This document shows positions 1 to 8,775 of a stretch of 59,703 bases of DNA, one piece after another. A program made the position numbers and the translations under genes. Position 1 is the stretch's first letter, and each line of letters starts with the position of its first letter. Origin of the DNA: CAYFJO01 sp964343305 (lineage in GTDB: Bacteria > Planctomycetota > Planctomycetia > Pirellulales > Pirellulaceae); contig CAYFJO010000018.1 of the NCBI GenBank assembly GCA_964343305.1, positions 1 to 59,703 of the forward strand. The letters are read 5' to 3'. The notes under the pieces were generated by a model, which did no database searches, was not told where the DNA came from, and saw only the letters and a program-made list of their open reading frames with translations.

Positions 1-100
1 AACGACTAACCTCTTGCAGACCACCGGATGACTAAGGTGCGCTGTACAATTAGAAGAATACCGACGTGAGTTCGAGTCAAGAATCAAGGAGTTTCAAAGC

Positions 101-847
101 TTGTATGATCGTTATCGGAAGCTGCATGGGAAGCTTGGCCCGCACGATCATTCCAAGAAGTTTTCAGCGCTTCGTGAATACATCAATGCGGCAGCTCAAC
201 ACGTTCGCAGCACCGACGTCGAACATCTGGACGCAGCGATGCAATCATTCCGTGGTGAGCTAACCGCGATGTCGACGGCTTGCAGTCGGCTTGTGGAGAT
301 GCTCAACAATCCCCCCACAAGCCAAGCTCAAGCGATATCGCGTGCGACGGAAGCCCCGAGTCTGGCCAACCGGATAGCAGCGCCGTGGACGTTTCCGCTA
401 CGCCAGTTTCCCGACATTACTCCAACAAACCAGCCTGCGAATCAGAACGACGCGCCTGCCGCGAATCGTACAGGATGGATTGGTCCGTACGGTCTTTCCG
501 ATGAGCCGCCGGAGTTGATTGAGAATGCGCCGGAACCCGATCGAGAAATACCCGTGACCAAGATTCCTGATGACATCCTGGACGACGGATTGAAACCGGA
601 CGAGAAGGAAGATCTGGGTCGTCTTCTTGGCGTGATGCTTGATCGTCCAAGATCGTTGGACGAATTATTTGAGGCGGTCAAGTCGTTTTTTGAACAGAAA
701 ATTCGATTGATGGAAGAACGAGAACAGCTGTCTAAAGACGCCGAGAAGAATCAACGGAGATTGGAAGAGATTGACGAGAGTCTTCGTTTTTTTGATGAAA
801 TGGTGGAACGAATCCGGAAGGATGCCGAGGAGCGTCACCCTCGTTGA
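101..847 (+). CDS. Hypothetical protein with C-terminal coiled coil, start uncertain
   Basis: I do not recognise this family. The 248 residues begin at a TTG, and the same frame is open back to position 32, with coiled-coil-like sequence (EEYRREFESRIKEFQ) before the TTG. The true protein may therefore be longer, or its 5' part may be lost to a frameshift upstream. The middle is Pro/Asn-rich and low in complexity. The last 70 residues are charged and heptad-like (EEREQLSKDAEKNQRRLEE), which predicts a coiled coil. There is no signal peptide or membrane segment. The gene is convergent with the minus-strand cluster that follows. Confidence 0.55.
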   Translation: MYDRYRKLHGKLGPHDHSKKFSALREYINAAAQHVRSTDVEHLDAAMQSFRGELTAMSTACSRLVEMLNNPPTSQAQAISRATEAPSLANRIAAPWTFPLRQFPDITPTNQPANQNDAPAANRTGWIGPYGLSDEPPELIENAPEPDREIPVTKIPDDILDDGLKPDEKEDLGRLLGVMLDRPRSLDELFEAVKSFFEQKIRLMEEREQLSKDAEKNQRRLEEIDESLRFFDEMVERIRKDAEERHPR

Positions 848-912
848 ACGGCATAGCGACTTAAGGACCAACAAAGCCAAGACAGGTCATGCCGTTCGAA
901 GATTCTGCGAGT

Positions 913-1479
913 CTAGTCAGCAGTCGAGCCAAGACAATCGACAGAGGCACGCAGCAAAGCTCGAGTGTGGTCATCGGTCCACGACTGGGAGATCGCCCAC
1001 TCGAGTTTTTTTTGTAGCGCCGAATCATCCCACTCTGTGATTCGCTGATCGCAGCGCAGCATTGCGGCGGCAATCGCGCAAACGTACAACACAGCAGATA
1101 CGTCCTTGGGCAACGGTTCGTCGGCACTGGTGCCACACTCTTTGGCGAAACGCTTGGTCAGTTCGAGCAGTTCCAGCGGTGGATTTACTTTGTGTAGTAA
1201 CTGGGCGAAGGTTTGGGGCATGGCGTTCGAACCGGTCTGCTGTTGAATTACCTTTTCTGTCGCAACGGCGTCAAAGTCGCTCAACTCCGGCTCCAGCGGC
1301 GCGGCAAGTTGATGCTGGAAGATCGCACCCAATTCGTCGTTGTGCCATAACGCTGTCCGTTCAGCGTCGAGTTGAAACAGATTCGCTAGAGTGGCTGTTT
1401 CCGCATTGTGCATTTCTGTCTTCGACATGATGTAGCTCGTGAGTCCCGGCCGCCAATTTACGTTTGACGAGACAAACAT
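913..1479 (-). CDS. Hypothetical protein, last gene of the sigma-factor cluster
   Basis: This 188-residue, mostly helical soluble protein has no signal peptide and belongs to no family I recognise. The ATG at 1479 overlaps the end of the sigma-factor gene by 22 bases and has a GGAG 4-8 bases upstream, which suggests translational coupling. A second ATG at 1428 (MSKTEMHNAE) would remove the overlap but has a weaker ribosome site. The position directly downstream of an ECF sigma factor allows a role as its partner or regulator, but no anti-sigma motif (such as a zinc HxxxCxxC) is visible. That role is only an inference. Confidence 0.6.
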   Translation of the reverse strand: MFVSSNVNWRPGLTSYIMSKTEMHNAETATLANLFQLDAERTALWHNDELGAIFQHQLAAPLEPELSDFDAVATEKVIQQQTGSNAMPQTFAQLLHKVNPPLELLELTKRFAKECGTSADEPLPKDVSAVLYVCAIAAAMLRCDQRITEWDDSALQKKLEWAISQSWTDDHTRALLRASVDCLGSTAD

Positions 1480-2201
1480 CGCTCCAGCTCTTGAATTTCT
1501 GCTTCTACATCCGCTTCGTCAAATGCGTATTCGCTGACTACGTCCTTCAACACCCGAGCGAACATCCGCTTGGCCGTGACCAGAGCGTTGGATGCCTGTG
1601 ATGGCGAACGGAATTGAAACCGGTGGACCAATTCTTCGTAATCCAGCGGTTCCGCTCCGTCACGAATGGGAGCCAGGATGCGCCCGTCGAACACACCCCA
1701 TAGATCATCTCGGCCCGACTCGCGACACTCCGCTTGCATGCGACGCACGACTTCGGCCAGCAGTTGCCGCGCCCATTCGATGTCGAAAGCCTGGTCGGGC
1801 CGCGCTTCGTTCGCTGTCCAGCGTTGTTGATCATGTGGATCGATTGGCCGAGCGTGTTCGGCTGCGCGTTTCTTTGCCGTGCCGCGTTCATACTGGTTCG
1901 CCACATAATTGTCCAGCGCCGTGACGAGTAAACCACGAAATCGTCCACGTGTTTGGTCCGCGACGCTCACGAGGTTCTTTTCCAACACCTTGTTGTCGAT
2001 AAACCCCTGCACCAAGTCGTCGGCGTCGTTGGGATCGATCCGCTTCTTAAAAACCAAGTGGGCTTTCAGCGCGGGCCAATACGTCCGCAGCAATTCATCC
2101 AGCGCGGCCGACTGCTCTTCGTCGAGTTCATCGCCGGCGTGTACAACGAGCGACCAGTTCGTCGTTGGAAAGTAACCGGGGCCGAACGAAGGGTTCGTCA
2201 T
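1458..2201 (-). CDS. ECF-type RNA polymerase sigma factor
   Basis: The N-terminal FPTTNWSLVV and following helices (LDELLRTYWPALKAHL, DADDLVQGFI) match region 2 of the planctomycete/acidobacterial ECF sigma factors. The stretch GRFRGLLVTALDNYVANQYER corresponds to the -10-binding part of region 2. Region 4 is less standard: YEELVHRFQFRSPSQASNALVTAKRMF has the helix-turn-helix spacing. At 247 residues it is longer than a minimal ECF factor (about 180), with an extended linker and tail. It lies downstream of a secreted protein and a Ser/Thr kinase on the same strand. In this phylum ECF factors are often linked to such kinases, so kinase control of this factor is a reasonable inference. Confidence 0.85.
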   Translation of the reverse strand: MTNPSFGPGYFPTTNWSLVVHAGDELDEEQSAALDELLRTYWPALKAHLVFKKRIDPNDADDLVQGFIDNKVLEKNLVSVADQTRGRFRGLLVTALDNYVANQYERGTAKKRAAEHARPIDPHDQQRWTANEARPDQAFDIEWARQLLAEVVRRMQAECRESGRDDLWGVFDGRILAPIRDGAEPLDYEELVHRFQFRSPSQASNALVTAKRMFARVLKDVVSEYAFDEADVEAEIQELERCLSRQT

Positions 2202-2269
2202 GACAATTACCGTGTAAGCCGGGTTGGCAAGGTTGGCAAGCCGTCCTACAGTCTTGATGCAAAACGACC

Positions 2270-3460
2270 TTATCGCAAGGGCCGAATGATGGAGACGACC
2301 AACTCGCCGTCGAACAGCCGGTTTTCGCGGGTACTCAACGGAATGACTCCGCCGACGCGCAGTTGGCAGCCGCCGGCCAATTCAAAGTGTAGTCCCAACG
2401 TCATGTTGACCAGCGTCTTGTCCGACGCGCCGAATGACAGCGGCGCGGCAAAGGGGATCGTGTCGCGGTTGGAAAGCGGCGTGGTGACGTGAAGTTCAAA
2501 CAACCCGGCAACGGCGTCGATGTAGTCCGGCGGATCGGTTAACAGCCAGATACCGCCCGCCGCATCGAGAAACAAATACATCTGCTCGGTGATCACGCCC
2601 GTGGTCGTTGTCGCCGCGCCGACGTCGGTGACGGCGATCCGGTTTCCGTTTACAGGAATGTCCATTTGCACGAAACTATGCGCGAAAAACGCTCCCCCTG
2701 GGTCGTAAACAAAACCCCAAAATGGCAACAGATGAACTGCGTCGTTGCAAGTGGTGAAATTGAAATTCGGTGTTGGCAACCGTCCTTGGATGTCACTTCC
2801 TGTCGGAGCGGAAACGCCCACACCGATCGACGACGCATAGACTTGGCCTGTGTAGATCAACCGCTTGAAGATCGCCGACACGTTGCCAATGTGGCCACCG
2901 CGTTGATCCAGGTCGGGTGAATCGCTAGTGAATTGTCCGGTGAACGGCATGCGCACTTCGACCGAGGACGCTCCGCCACCGCAGATCCTCTCGATGCCGA
3001 GCGTGTATTGCTGGATGGGAACTTGTGCGAATCGTCCCACAGGCGCACCCATCGCTGGGCGGCGATCTTGCACGGCGGTCGCAAATCGCAGGTCGGCGTA
3101 ACAGCGGTCCGTCGGCACTGCGGAACTGCCATCGGTGATCTTGGGAATGCGTCCCACTACGAGAAGCGGCGATCTGACGAAATCGACGCCCGTTGCCGCT
3201 GTGAAGATTGGTCCTGGCGGAAAGTCGCCCATTGGCGCGGGCGTGCTGGCGAACCGGCGCGAGGCGGCACGAAACGGATTGACCGGTCGCGTCGAGCGTC
3301 GCGGGGGTTGCCGCCGCGGGGGTTGTCGTGGTTGCTCAGCGGGCTGTGCAGTGAGTTGAAATTGGATGTCTTCACTCTTGGCCAAGTTTGCGACAACGAC
3401 CGTCACCATTGCGACTAGAACCAAGATTTTTGCTGTTTGAAACGACCAACTGCAATCCAT
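2270..3460 (-). CDS. Secreted protein, possibly outer-membrane beta-rich
   Basis: The chosen ATG at 3460 has AGGAG eight bases upstream and starts a clear signal peptide (hydrophobic KILVLVAMVTVVVANLA). The open frame continues further upstream without resembling protein. After the signal comes a Pro/Arg/Gln-rich linker, then about 300 residues of alternating polar/hydrophobic sequence rich in Gly and aromatic residues (LVNMTLGLHFELAGGCQLRVGGVIPL; GELVVSIIRPL at the end). This pattern resembles outer-membrane beta-barrel or transporter-like proteins of planctomycetes. No catalytic motif is seen. It sits between the kinase and the sigma factor, about 70 bases from the latter, so it may be co-transcribed and its job may be envelope-related. 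Confidence 0.7.
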   Translation of the reverse strand: MDCSWSFQTAKILVLVAMVTVVVANLAKSEDIQFQLTAQPAEQPRQPPRRQPPRRSTRPVNPFRAASRRFASTPAPMGDFPPGPIFTAATGVDFVRSPLLVVGRIPKITDGSSAVPTDRCYADLRFATAVQDRRPAMGAPVGRFAQVPIQQYTLGIERICGGGASSVEVRMPFTGQFTSDSPDLDQRGGHIGNVSAIFKRLIYTGQVYASSIGVGVSAPTGSDIQGRLPTPNFNFTTCNDAVHLLPFWGFVYDPGGAFFAHSFVQMDIPVNGNRIAVTDVGAATTTTGVITEQMYLFLDAAGGIWLLTDPPDYIDAVAGLFELHVTTPLSNRDTIPFAAPLSFGASDKTLVNMTLGLHFELAGGCQLRVGGVIPLSTRENRLFDGELVVSIIRPLR

Positions 3461-3665
3461 TGCATCACTCCTGTCAGTTGCACCTTCCTCATGGCTTATA
3501 TCGGTGCCGAGCAAAAGTTGGATGTGACGGACTGGACGCATATACGCGAGAAATTGGATTGTCGCGAGGGTGATGCAGAATGTACCAGCAATGTCGCCCT
3601 TTGTCCCTCGAAAACACGCCTTTCGCGGAGAAAGGCAACAAGTCAACATGAACTGAAAAACCGGA

Positions 3666-6119
3666 TTATTCGTCACGATCGGCAGGAGCCGACATCTCTT
3701 GTTCCACCTCACGCACGGCCGCTTGGAAACGCTCGACCTTGGGAAACGCCGCGGCGAGTTCCGTCAACGACTGATGAAGCCGCGCGTAGTAACCTTCCTC
3801 GGGACCTGTCAAATAAGCAAGCAGCCGCTGGACCTGGACAAGGTCGTCGTGATAGTGAGATGTATCGGGATCTTCGTGGACGAGTTGCCTAAGTAGTTCA
3901 TTCGCTCGCAAGAGGGACGCTTCGCTACCGACCGTGTTTCCGTTTTGGAACTCGGCAACAGCCAGTTCCGTGTTGGCACGGGCAAGTTGAGCGCGAAATC
4001 GATCGACCTTGGGATTGGCGATCACCAACTTTTCGGCTCCCGCACGCGCCAGGCGGTATAGTTCGATAACACGCTGGCTCTCGTCAGCGGACTGTACGCG
4101 GGCGAGCGAAAAATAGCAGATGTTCAACAAGAACTGGTCCTCGATCGTTTCTTCTACTTCCATCAATTGCTGGAGCGTTTCGACAGCCTTGTCAATTTCA
4201 TCTCGTGCCAATTCGAAGTACGACGATTCATCGTCGTTCGCCAACTTGGCCCTTTCGCCCGCGACGCTCAGCAGATCGCCCAAATGAAAGTAGCCTTTTG
4301 CCAAGTCTCTCAACACTTTCGGTTCGTCGCCCTCGTTAGCTCGGAGTTGTTCGCGGATCGTTTGTGCTTGCTCGAACTCGTTGCGAGCGTCGTCGGTTTT
4401 GTCCAACTTGTTCAGAACCGCGCCGAGATTCATGTGTGAGTTGGCCAACTTGCGTTGGTATTCGACGTTGCCCGAATCAGCCTCGACCAATTGGCCACGC
4501 AACCGCTTCGACTCTTCGATCATCTCGCGCGACGCGTCCCAATCACCAAGTTGGAACAGTGCATTGCCCTTGGCGTTTAGCGTGTTTGCGAGCGCGAACC
4601 GATGTGCCCGGTCTTTTGGGTTTTGTCGAAGGAGTTCCCGTTGAATTGCCATTGCCCAGTCGTAAGACTCGAGTGCATCTTTTGGTGATTCAATCTTCGC
4701 CGTGATCAGTCCCACGCGGTAATGCGTTTCGGCAAGCCGGTCCTGAATCGCGCGGTCACCAGCACGTTGTTCAAGAAAACCTGTGTAATATTCGCGTGCC
4801 TGATGCAAAAGGTCTTTGCGGAGCGGTTGCAAACCAGGTTGATCGAGCAGAGTTTCTTCGCTGACGCGTGTGAAGAACACGTTGACCATGTCGAGCGCTT
4901 TGAAAAAACTTGCTTCCGAACGGCGCTGAGCGGCAGCCGTTTGAAAGTAGGCGACGGTCATGACAACCAGCGCCAGCACAAGGCACCCAAACGCAGCACC
5001 GATCGAAGACGCCGCGAGCGGATTTCGCTGACCCCAGCGCCACGTTCGGCCTAGCACACCAATCGGCCGTGCCTGGATCGGCTCGCCGTTCAAATAGCGG
5101 CCCAGTTCGTCCGCCAATTGCTCGGCCGAGTCATATCGTCGCGCCGGTTCCTTTTCCAGACACTTTATACAGATCGTCTCCAAATCGCGATCGATGGCCG
5201 GGTTGAGTTGACGCGGCGCCACAGGCAGTTCATCAATGACTTGACGCAAGGTCTCGATCGGAGTCGCCGCTTGAAACGCGGGACGGCCGGTGAGCAGATG
5301 ATAGAGAGTCGCACCGAGTGCATAGAGGTCCGACTGTTCAGTGACGTGGGCTGAATCACGAGCCTGCTCGGGCGACATGTACTGAGGCGTACCCATCACC
5401 TCGCCAGCTCGCGTTAGTTCTTCTTCTTGTTCGGTCAACTTGGCCAAGCCAAAGTCGGCCACAAGCGCGCGATCGGATCTGTCATCTACCAGGATGTTTT
5501 GTGGTTTCAAATCACGATGCAAAACACCGTGTTGGTGTGCCTCGTGGACCGCGCGGGCAACGGGCTCCATGTATTCGGCCGCCCGTCGGTTTTCCAGCGG
5601 CCCGTCTCGCAGAAGGTCGGCGAGACTGCGGCCATCGACATACCGCATGGAAAAATACTGTTGCCCATCCACTTCGCCGACATCGTAAACCGTGACGATG
5701 TTGTCGTGTTCCAGTGCCGCCGCAGCCTGGGCTTCGGTGTGAAAACGATCAATCGCCTCTTTCTTTTTCGCAGGCAATAGCGCCGACAGCCGTTCCGGCC
5801 GAATAACTTTTAGCGCCACGGTCCGATTCGCGCTGCGCTGTCGCGCACGAAACACAACGCCCATGCCGCCTTCGCCCAAATTGTCGAGCAATTCATAATC
5901 ACCCATGATCGTCGGGGTGGGTTCTTCCGTTGCGGTCCCCTCGGAGATGGAGTTAGTGGCTTCAACGGGACCAGTCCCCGAAAAGAAATTCTCGCCTACT
6001 GGAGTCTTGCAAGCCGACGCGCCGTGTGGCAGCGTTTCATCGAGCGAACGGTCTGACTCAATTTGCTCACTTCCAGGAGATTGCGTTTCGTGTTCAGTAC
6101 GATTTGGGTGCTTGGCCAT
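3666..6119 (-). CDS. Membrane Ser/Thr protein kinase with TPR-like C-terminal region
   Basis: This 817-residue protein has a complete Hanks-type kinase domain: Gly loop GEGGMG (82-87), ATP lysine in VALK (104), catalytic loop HRDLKPQN (201-208), DFG (222-224) and the MGTPQYMSPEQA activation segment. A single membrane helix lies at about 369-391 (IGAAFGCLVLALVVMTVAYF). It is followed by about 420 residues of helical repeats of the TPR type (for example HYRVGLITAKIESPKDALESY). The likely topology is a cytoplasmic kinase with the repeat region across the membrane. The first 70 residues are low complexity. It heads a minus-strand group with a secreted protein and an ECF sigma factor. Confidence 0.93.
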   Translation of the reverse strand: MAKHPNRTEHETQSPGSEQIESDRSLDETLPHGASACKTPVGENFFSGTGPVEATNSISEGTATEEPTPTIMGDYELLDNLGEGGMGVVFRARQRSANRTVALKVIRPERLSALLPAKKKEAIDRFHTEAQAAAALEHDNIVTVYDVGEVDGQQYFSMRYVDGRSLADLLRDGPLENRRAAEYMEPVARAVHEAHQHGVLHRDLKPQNILVDDRSDRALVADFGLAKLTEQEEELTRAGEVMGTPQYMSPEQARDSAHVTEQSDLYALGATLYHLLTGRPAFQAATPIETLRQVIDELPVAPRQLNPAIDRDLETICIKCLEKEPARRYDSAEQLADELGRYLNGEPIQARPIGVLGRTWRWGQRNPLAASSIGAAFGCLVLALVVMTVAYFQTAAAQRRSEASFFKALDMVNVFFTRVSEETLLDQPGLQPLRKDLLHQAREYYTGFLEQRAGDRAIQDRLAETHYRVGLITAKIESPKDALESYDWAMAIQRELLRQNPKDRAHRFALANTLNAKGNALFQLGDWDASREMIEESKRLRGQLVEADSGNVEYQRKLANSHMNLGAVLNKLDKTDDARNEFEQAQTIREQLRANEGDEPKVLRDLAKGYFHLGDLLSVAGERAKLANDDESSYFELARDEIDKAVETLQQLMEVEETIEDQFLLNICYFSLARVQSADESQRVIELYRLARAGAEKLVIANPKVDRFRAQLARANTELAVAEFQNGNTVGSEASLLRANELLRQLVHEDPDTSHYHDDLVQVQRLLAYLTGPEEGYYARLHQSLTELAAAFPKVERFQAAVREVEQEMSAPADRDE

Positions 6120-6122
6120 GGT

Positions 6123-6263
6123 TCAATCGCGAAGATTACTTGGCGTCTTCAGCTTCCAGCCGCCAACGTCCTTGCCGTTGAATAGCGAGATTCAACCATC
6201 GTCCTCGACGGGGCCACCGTGGGCGGAGACCGTCAACAAGATCGCCACTAACAAGATGTCCAA
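6123..6263 (-). pseudogene. DUF1080 (3-keto-disaccharide hydrolase-like) N-terminal remnant
   Basis: On the minus strand a 47-codon frame starting at TTG 6263 reads as a signal peptide (MDILLVAILLTVSAHG), then PVEDDG, an in-frame TGA, ISLFNGKDVGGWKLK and a final TGA four bases before the kinase start. The segment xxLFNGKDxxGWK is the hallmark start of DUF1080 proteins, which usually follows directly after a signal peptide. Only about 45 codons of a family that normally has over 200 remain, with an internal stop. This therefore looks like a decayed fragment. It depends on pattern recognition in a very short piece. Confidence 0.45.
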
Positions 6264-6610
6264 CTCTCTGTTTTACCCTCATTTCACTTTTCCACAAAAC
6301 CGCCGCTGTTCACTTTTCTGGATTAGTCTCTGTCGTGTCTAACCGGTGTGTCGCCCGCCCAGTGAAGATTCAACGGGACCGGCACCGCCGCTGCCGCCGC
6401 GAGAGATTCTTGCGAAGCAGACTCCGCGCTCGACCGACGGTTAACTGGCGGGCTTCACAAGCCCTTTGAAGATGCGAAAGCCCCAAACCGAATGCTTCCG
6501 GGCTCCCGATGCGGAGCCACTCGCGCCGAGTTACTCCATTACACAGGCGAGCAGGTTTCCAAGTTGTTCATTTTCGTGGGGCAGGCTCGTTCAAGTCGAT
6601 TCGAAGGGCT
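6264..6610. other. Intergenic stretch without recognised gene
   Basis: I see no convincing coding frame, strong promoter or long hairpin in these 347 bases. The region lies between the tail of the stress-protein gene and the dead DUF1080 fragment, and probably contains the rest of decayed sequence plus the upstream control region of the kinase cluster. Confidence 0.5.
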
Positions 6611-7222
6611 TCACTCGACCGGGTAGATCTCGTGGGCATCGGCACTCGTTTCGGCATGCATGTGTAGCTCCGCAGGCTTGGTATTTTGCAAGATCCCATT
6701 TGCTTTGGCAACTTCCAAGGGATTGCCATGCACCAGCAGTAGCGCGCGGCCCGCCTTCACCTTCTGACCGTACCCAAAAAGATGCTCCGAATGCACTCCC
6801 CAACCAGCCATCGCGCCCAGCAGCGCCCCAACAATACCTGTCGTGGCCATGATGGGTACCAAAAAGACCGCAGATCCGGCGTCCGTAGCCGTCAGCACAC
6901 TTGCGCCTGCGAATAGGCCAAGCAGTCCACCCACGCCAGCCCCAATAGCAGCGTCTTTCTCCATGTTGTCGCCAAACTGAAGTATTTTGGGGACGCAGGC
7001 ACCGGACCATTCGCACTCGACCGAACCGTTACAGGTGCGGGGACAAGTCGCGGGTAGATTGTGGTACGACTGCACATCTTCGTCTGCCTCAGTCTTAAGG
7101 CTCACCGAGACAAGCGAGACCAAGTCCATCGGAAATCCACCGCGATCAATCGCTTGCATCGCGTCCTCGGCTCCAGCAAGTTTCTTATACACGGCAACCA
7201 CGCATTGTTTGGAGCGGTTCAT
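6611..7222 (-). CDS. YflT-like stress protein with glycine-rich membrane region
   Basis: The ATG at 7222 has GAGG about ten bases upstream and begins MNRSKQCVVAVYKKLAGAEDA. The frame upstream of it lacks protein character. The first 50 residues resemble the N-terminus of the heat-induced stress protein YflT family (VVAVY...AEDAMQAIDRGGFPMDLVSLVS). A central Gly/Ala-rich hydrophobic region (GAGVGGLLGLFAGASVL, VPIMATTGIVGALLGAMAGWG) looks like two membrane segments or a glycine-zipper motif. The C-terminus (VKAGRALLLVHGNPLEVAKANGIL) resembles the repeat half of the fold. A Cys-containing insert (ATCPRTCNGSVECEW) in the middle is unusual. It stands alone on the minus strand. Confidence 0.6.
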   Translation of the reverse strand: MNRSKQCVVAVYKKLAGAEDAMQAIDRGGFPMDLVSLVSVSLKTEADEDVQSYHNLPATCPRTCNGSVECEWSGACVPKILQFGDNMEKDAAIGAGVGGLLGLFAGASVLTATDAGSAVFLVPIMATTGIVGALLGAMAGWGVHSEHLFGYGQKVKAGRALLLVHGNPLEVAKANGILQNTKPAELHMHAETSADAHEIYPVE

Positions 7223-7365
7223 GGCATGTACCTCGTTCTTCTGGAGTGAACATTTGGCAAGACACCGATACGCAATATTATGGTTGACCACCGCCTTATA
7301 AATCAAGATATTTTGAGTTTAGTTTAGAGATTTATGTTCGTCTCGGTGCTGGAATACTGGTCTTC

Positions 7366-8598
7366 CTACACCAAGCGCCCGCAACATTTCTTGTATTTCC
7401 GCCCGCTGCCACAAGGACAAGAGCTGTTGCGTTTGACCGAGGCGCGCTGGGCACCGGACGGTGTTTGGCTGCGACGCTGCTCCCCTGTGCGTCGCCTGCG
7501 AACAACCTGGGCCAGTTCCTCGAAACGCTGGCGCGTGTGCCGGACGAACTGTTGCCATCCCGTACAGAGCTGGCTGAGGTTTCGGGACGACCCGTCTCCG
7601 TAGACCCGAAATTTGAGGCAGTCTCCGTTACAGAGGTCCAGGCAGTCGCACTCGTCGCAGGCGGCGTTCCACTGGCACTTCCGCGCACCGAAATCGCGAT
7701 AGGTTCGCGAAGCCAATGCATCTTCCCAGGACGTGTCGAGGACGTTGCCGAGCCGGAGTTCCGGCTGCACGAAGAAATCGCACGGATAGATGTCCCCGTT
7801 GTGCTCGACGACGAAGTACTTACAGCAGTTCCGCCCCATCGTGCAGACGTTGGTCACGCCATCGACCAGCTTGAGAAGGACCTCGTCAAAGTTTCGTATC
7901 GAAACGCGGAAGGTGTCGTTGCGGTGCCACTGGTCAAACAGCGCGCACATAAATTCGCCCCACTGTGGGCCGTCGATGGCGAACGGCTTGAGTGTCCCAT
8001 CCGGCTCGAATTCCACGCACGGGACATACTGCTGGTAAAGGAACCCTTGCTCGGTCAAGTATCGGTAGACTTCCGCCGCGCGATACACGTTCGACTGGCT
8101 GACCAGGACCAGAATGTTGAAATCGATTTGGTGGCGTTTGAGCACACCAATGCCGCGCAGCACGTCTTGGTGCGAAGGACCGCCGCGGATTCCGCGCCGA
8201 TAATGATCGTGGATTTCCGGCGGACCATCGAGGCTGCATCCCACGAGAAAGCGGTAGCGGCCAATGTGCCGGGCCATCGCGTCATCGATCAGCGTGGCAT
8301 TTGTTTGCAGGCCGTTGCTAACCACCGAACCAGCTCGTCCGCACTTCTGCTGCAACTCGGTGACTTTGCGAAAGAAGTCCAGGCCCATCAGTGTTGGCTC
8401 GCCACCCTGCCAGGCGAACGAATAGACGGGCTGCTGGGTAGCCATGTAGCTGTTGACCATCCGCTCGAGAACCGCCTCGGACATGCGGTGGCGCTTCGAG
8501 TCGGGATAGAGGCGGGCTTTTTCCAGATAAAAGCAATACTCGCAGCGGAGATTGCAGTCAGCGGAAGCTGGTTTGATGAGTAACGTAAAAGGGCGCAC
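7366..8598 (-). CDS. Anaerobic sulfatase-maturating radical SAM enzyme with SEC-C tail
   Basis: This is a radical SAM/SPASM protein. CNLRCEYC at residues 15-22 supplies the CxxxCxxC that binds the SAM-cleaving cluster. WQGGEPTLMGLDFF and LQTNATLID are typical of anaerobic sulfatase maturases (anSME), as are the C-terminal auxiliary-cluster cysteines (CTMGRNCCKYF, CDFF, CDECDCLDLCNGDC). Such enzymes convert an active-site Cys or Ser of sulfatases into formylglycine. The last 20 residues carry a SEC-C motif (CPCGSGRKYKKCC), a small zinc knuckle that binds proteins and is fused to many unrelated enzymes. The start is GTG at 8598 with GAGG nine bases upstream. A Cys-type sulfatase domain encoded at 23.7-25.0 kb is a plausible client. 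Confidence 0.9.
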   Translation of the reverse strand: MRPFTLLIKPASADCNLRCEYCFYLEKARLYPDSKRHRMSEAVLERMVNSYMATQQPVYSFAWQGGEPTLMGLDFFRKVTELQQKCGRAGSVVSNGLQTNATLIDDAMARHIGRYRFLVGCSLDGPPEIHDHYRRGIRGGPSHQDVLRGIGVLKRHQIDFNILVLVSQSNVYRAAEVYRYLTEQGFLYQQYVPCVEFEPDGTLKPFAIDGPQWGEFMCALFDQWHRNDTFRVSIRNFDEVLLKLVDGVTNVCTMGRNCCKYFVVEHNGDIYPCDFFVQPELRLGNVLDTSWEDALASRTYRDFGARKCQWNAACDECDCLDLCNGDCLKFRVYGDGSSRNLSQLCTGWQQFVRHTRQRFEELAQVVRRRRTGEQRRSQTPSGAQRASVKRNSSCPCGSGRKYKKCCGRLV

Positions 8599-8775
8599 GC
8601 CTTCTTGCCTCGCCTGAGAGTTGGTGTCAGGTCTGATACAGGATAAACTATGTTTGAATTATCGCCAGGTTCCGTCCTCAACGCAAAAACGCGGGGGGCG
8701 GTGCTCGGCGGCGCTGGCCAACGAGCCGGCGTGTTCCACACCGAAATTCTGAACTGGCGTGCACGAGGTGAACAA

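Noticed and set aside
7465..8583. 372-residue open frame on the plus strand
   Set aside because: Antisense shadow of the sulfatase maturase, whose radical-SAM cysteines and other motifs are unmistakable.
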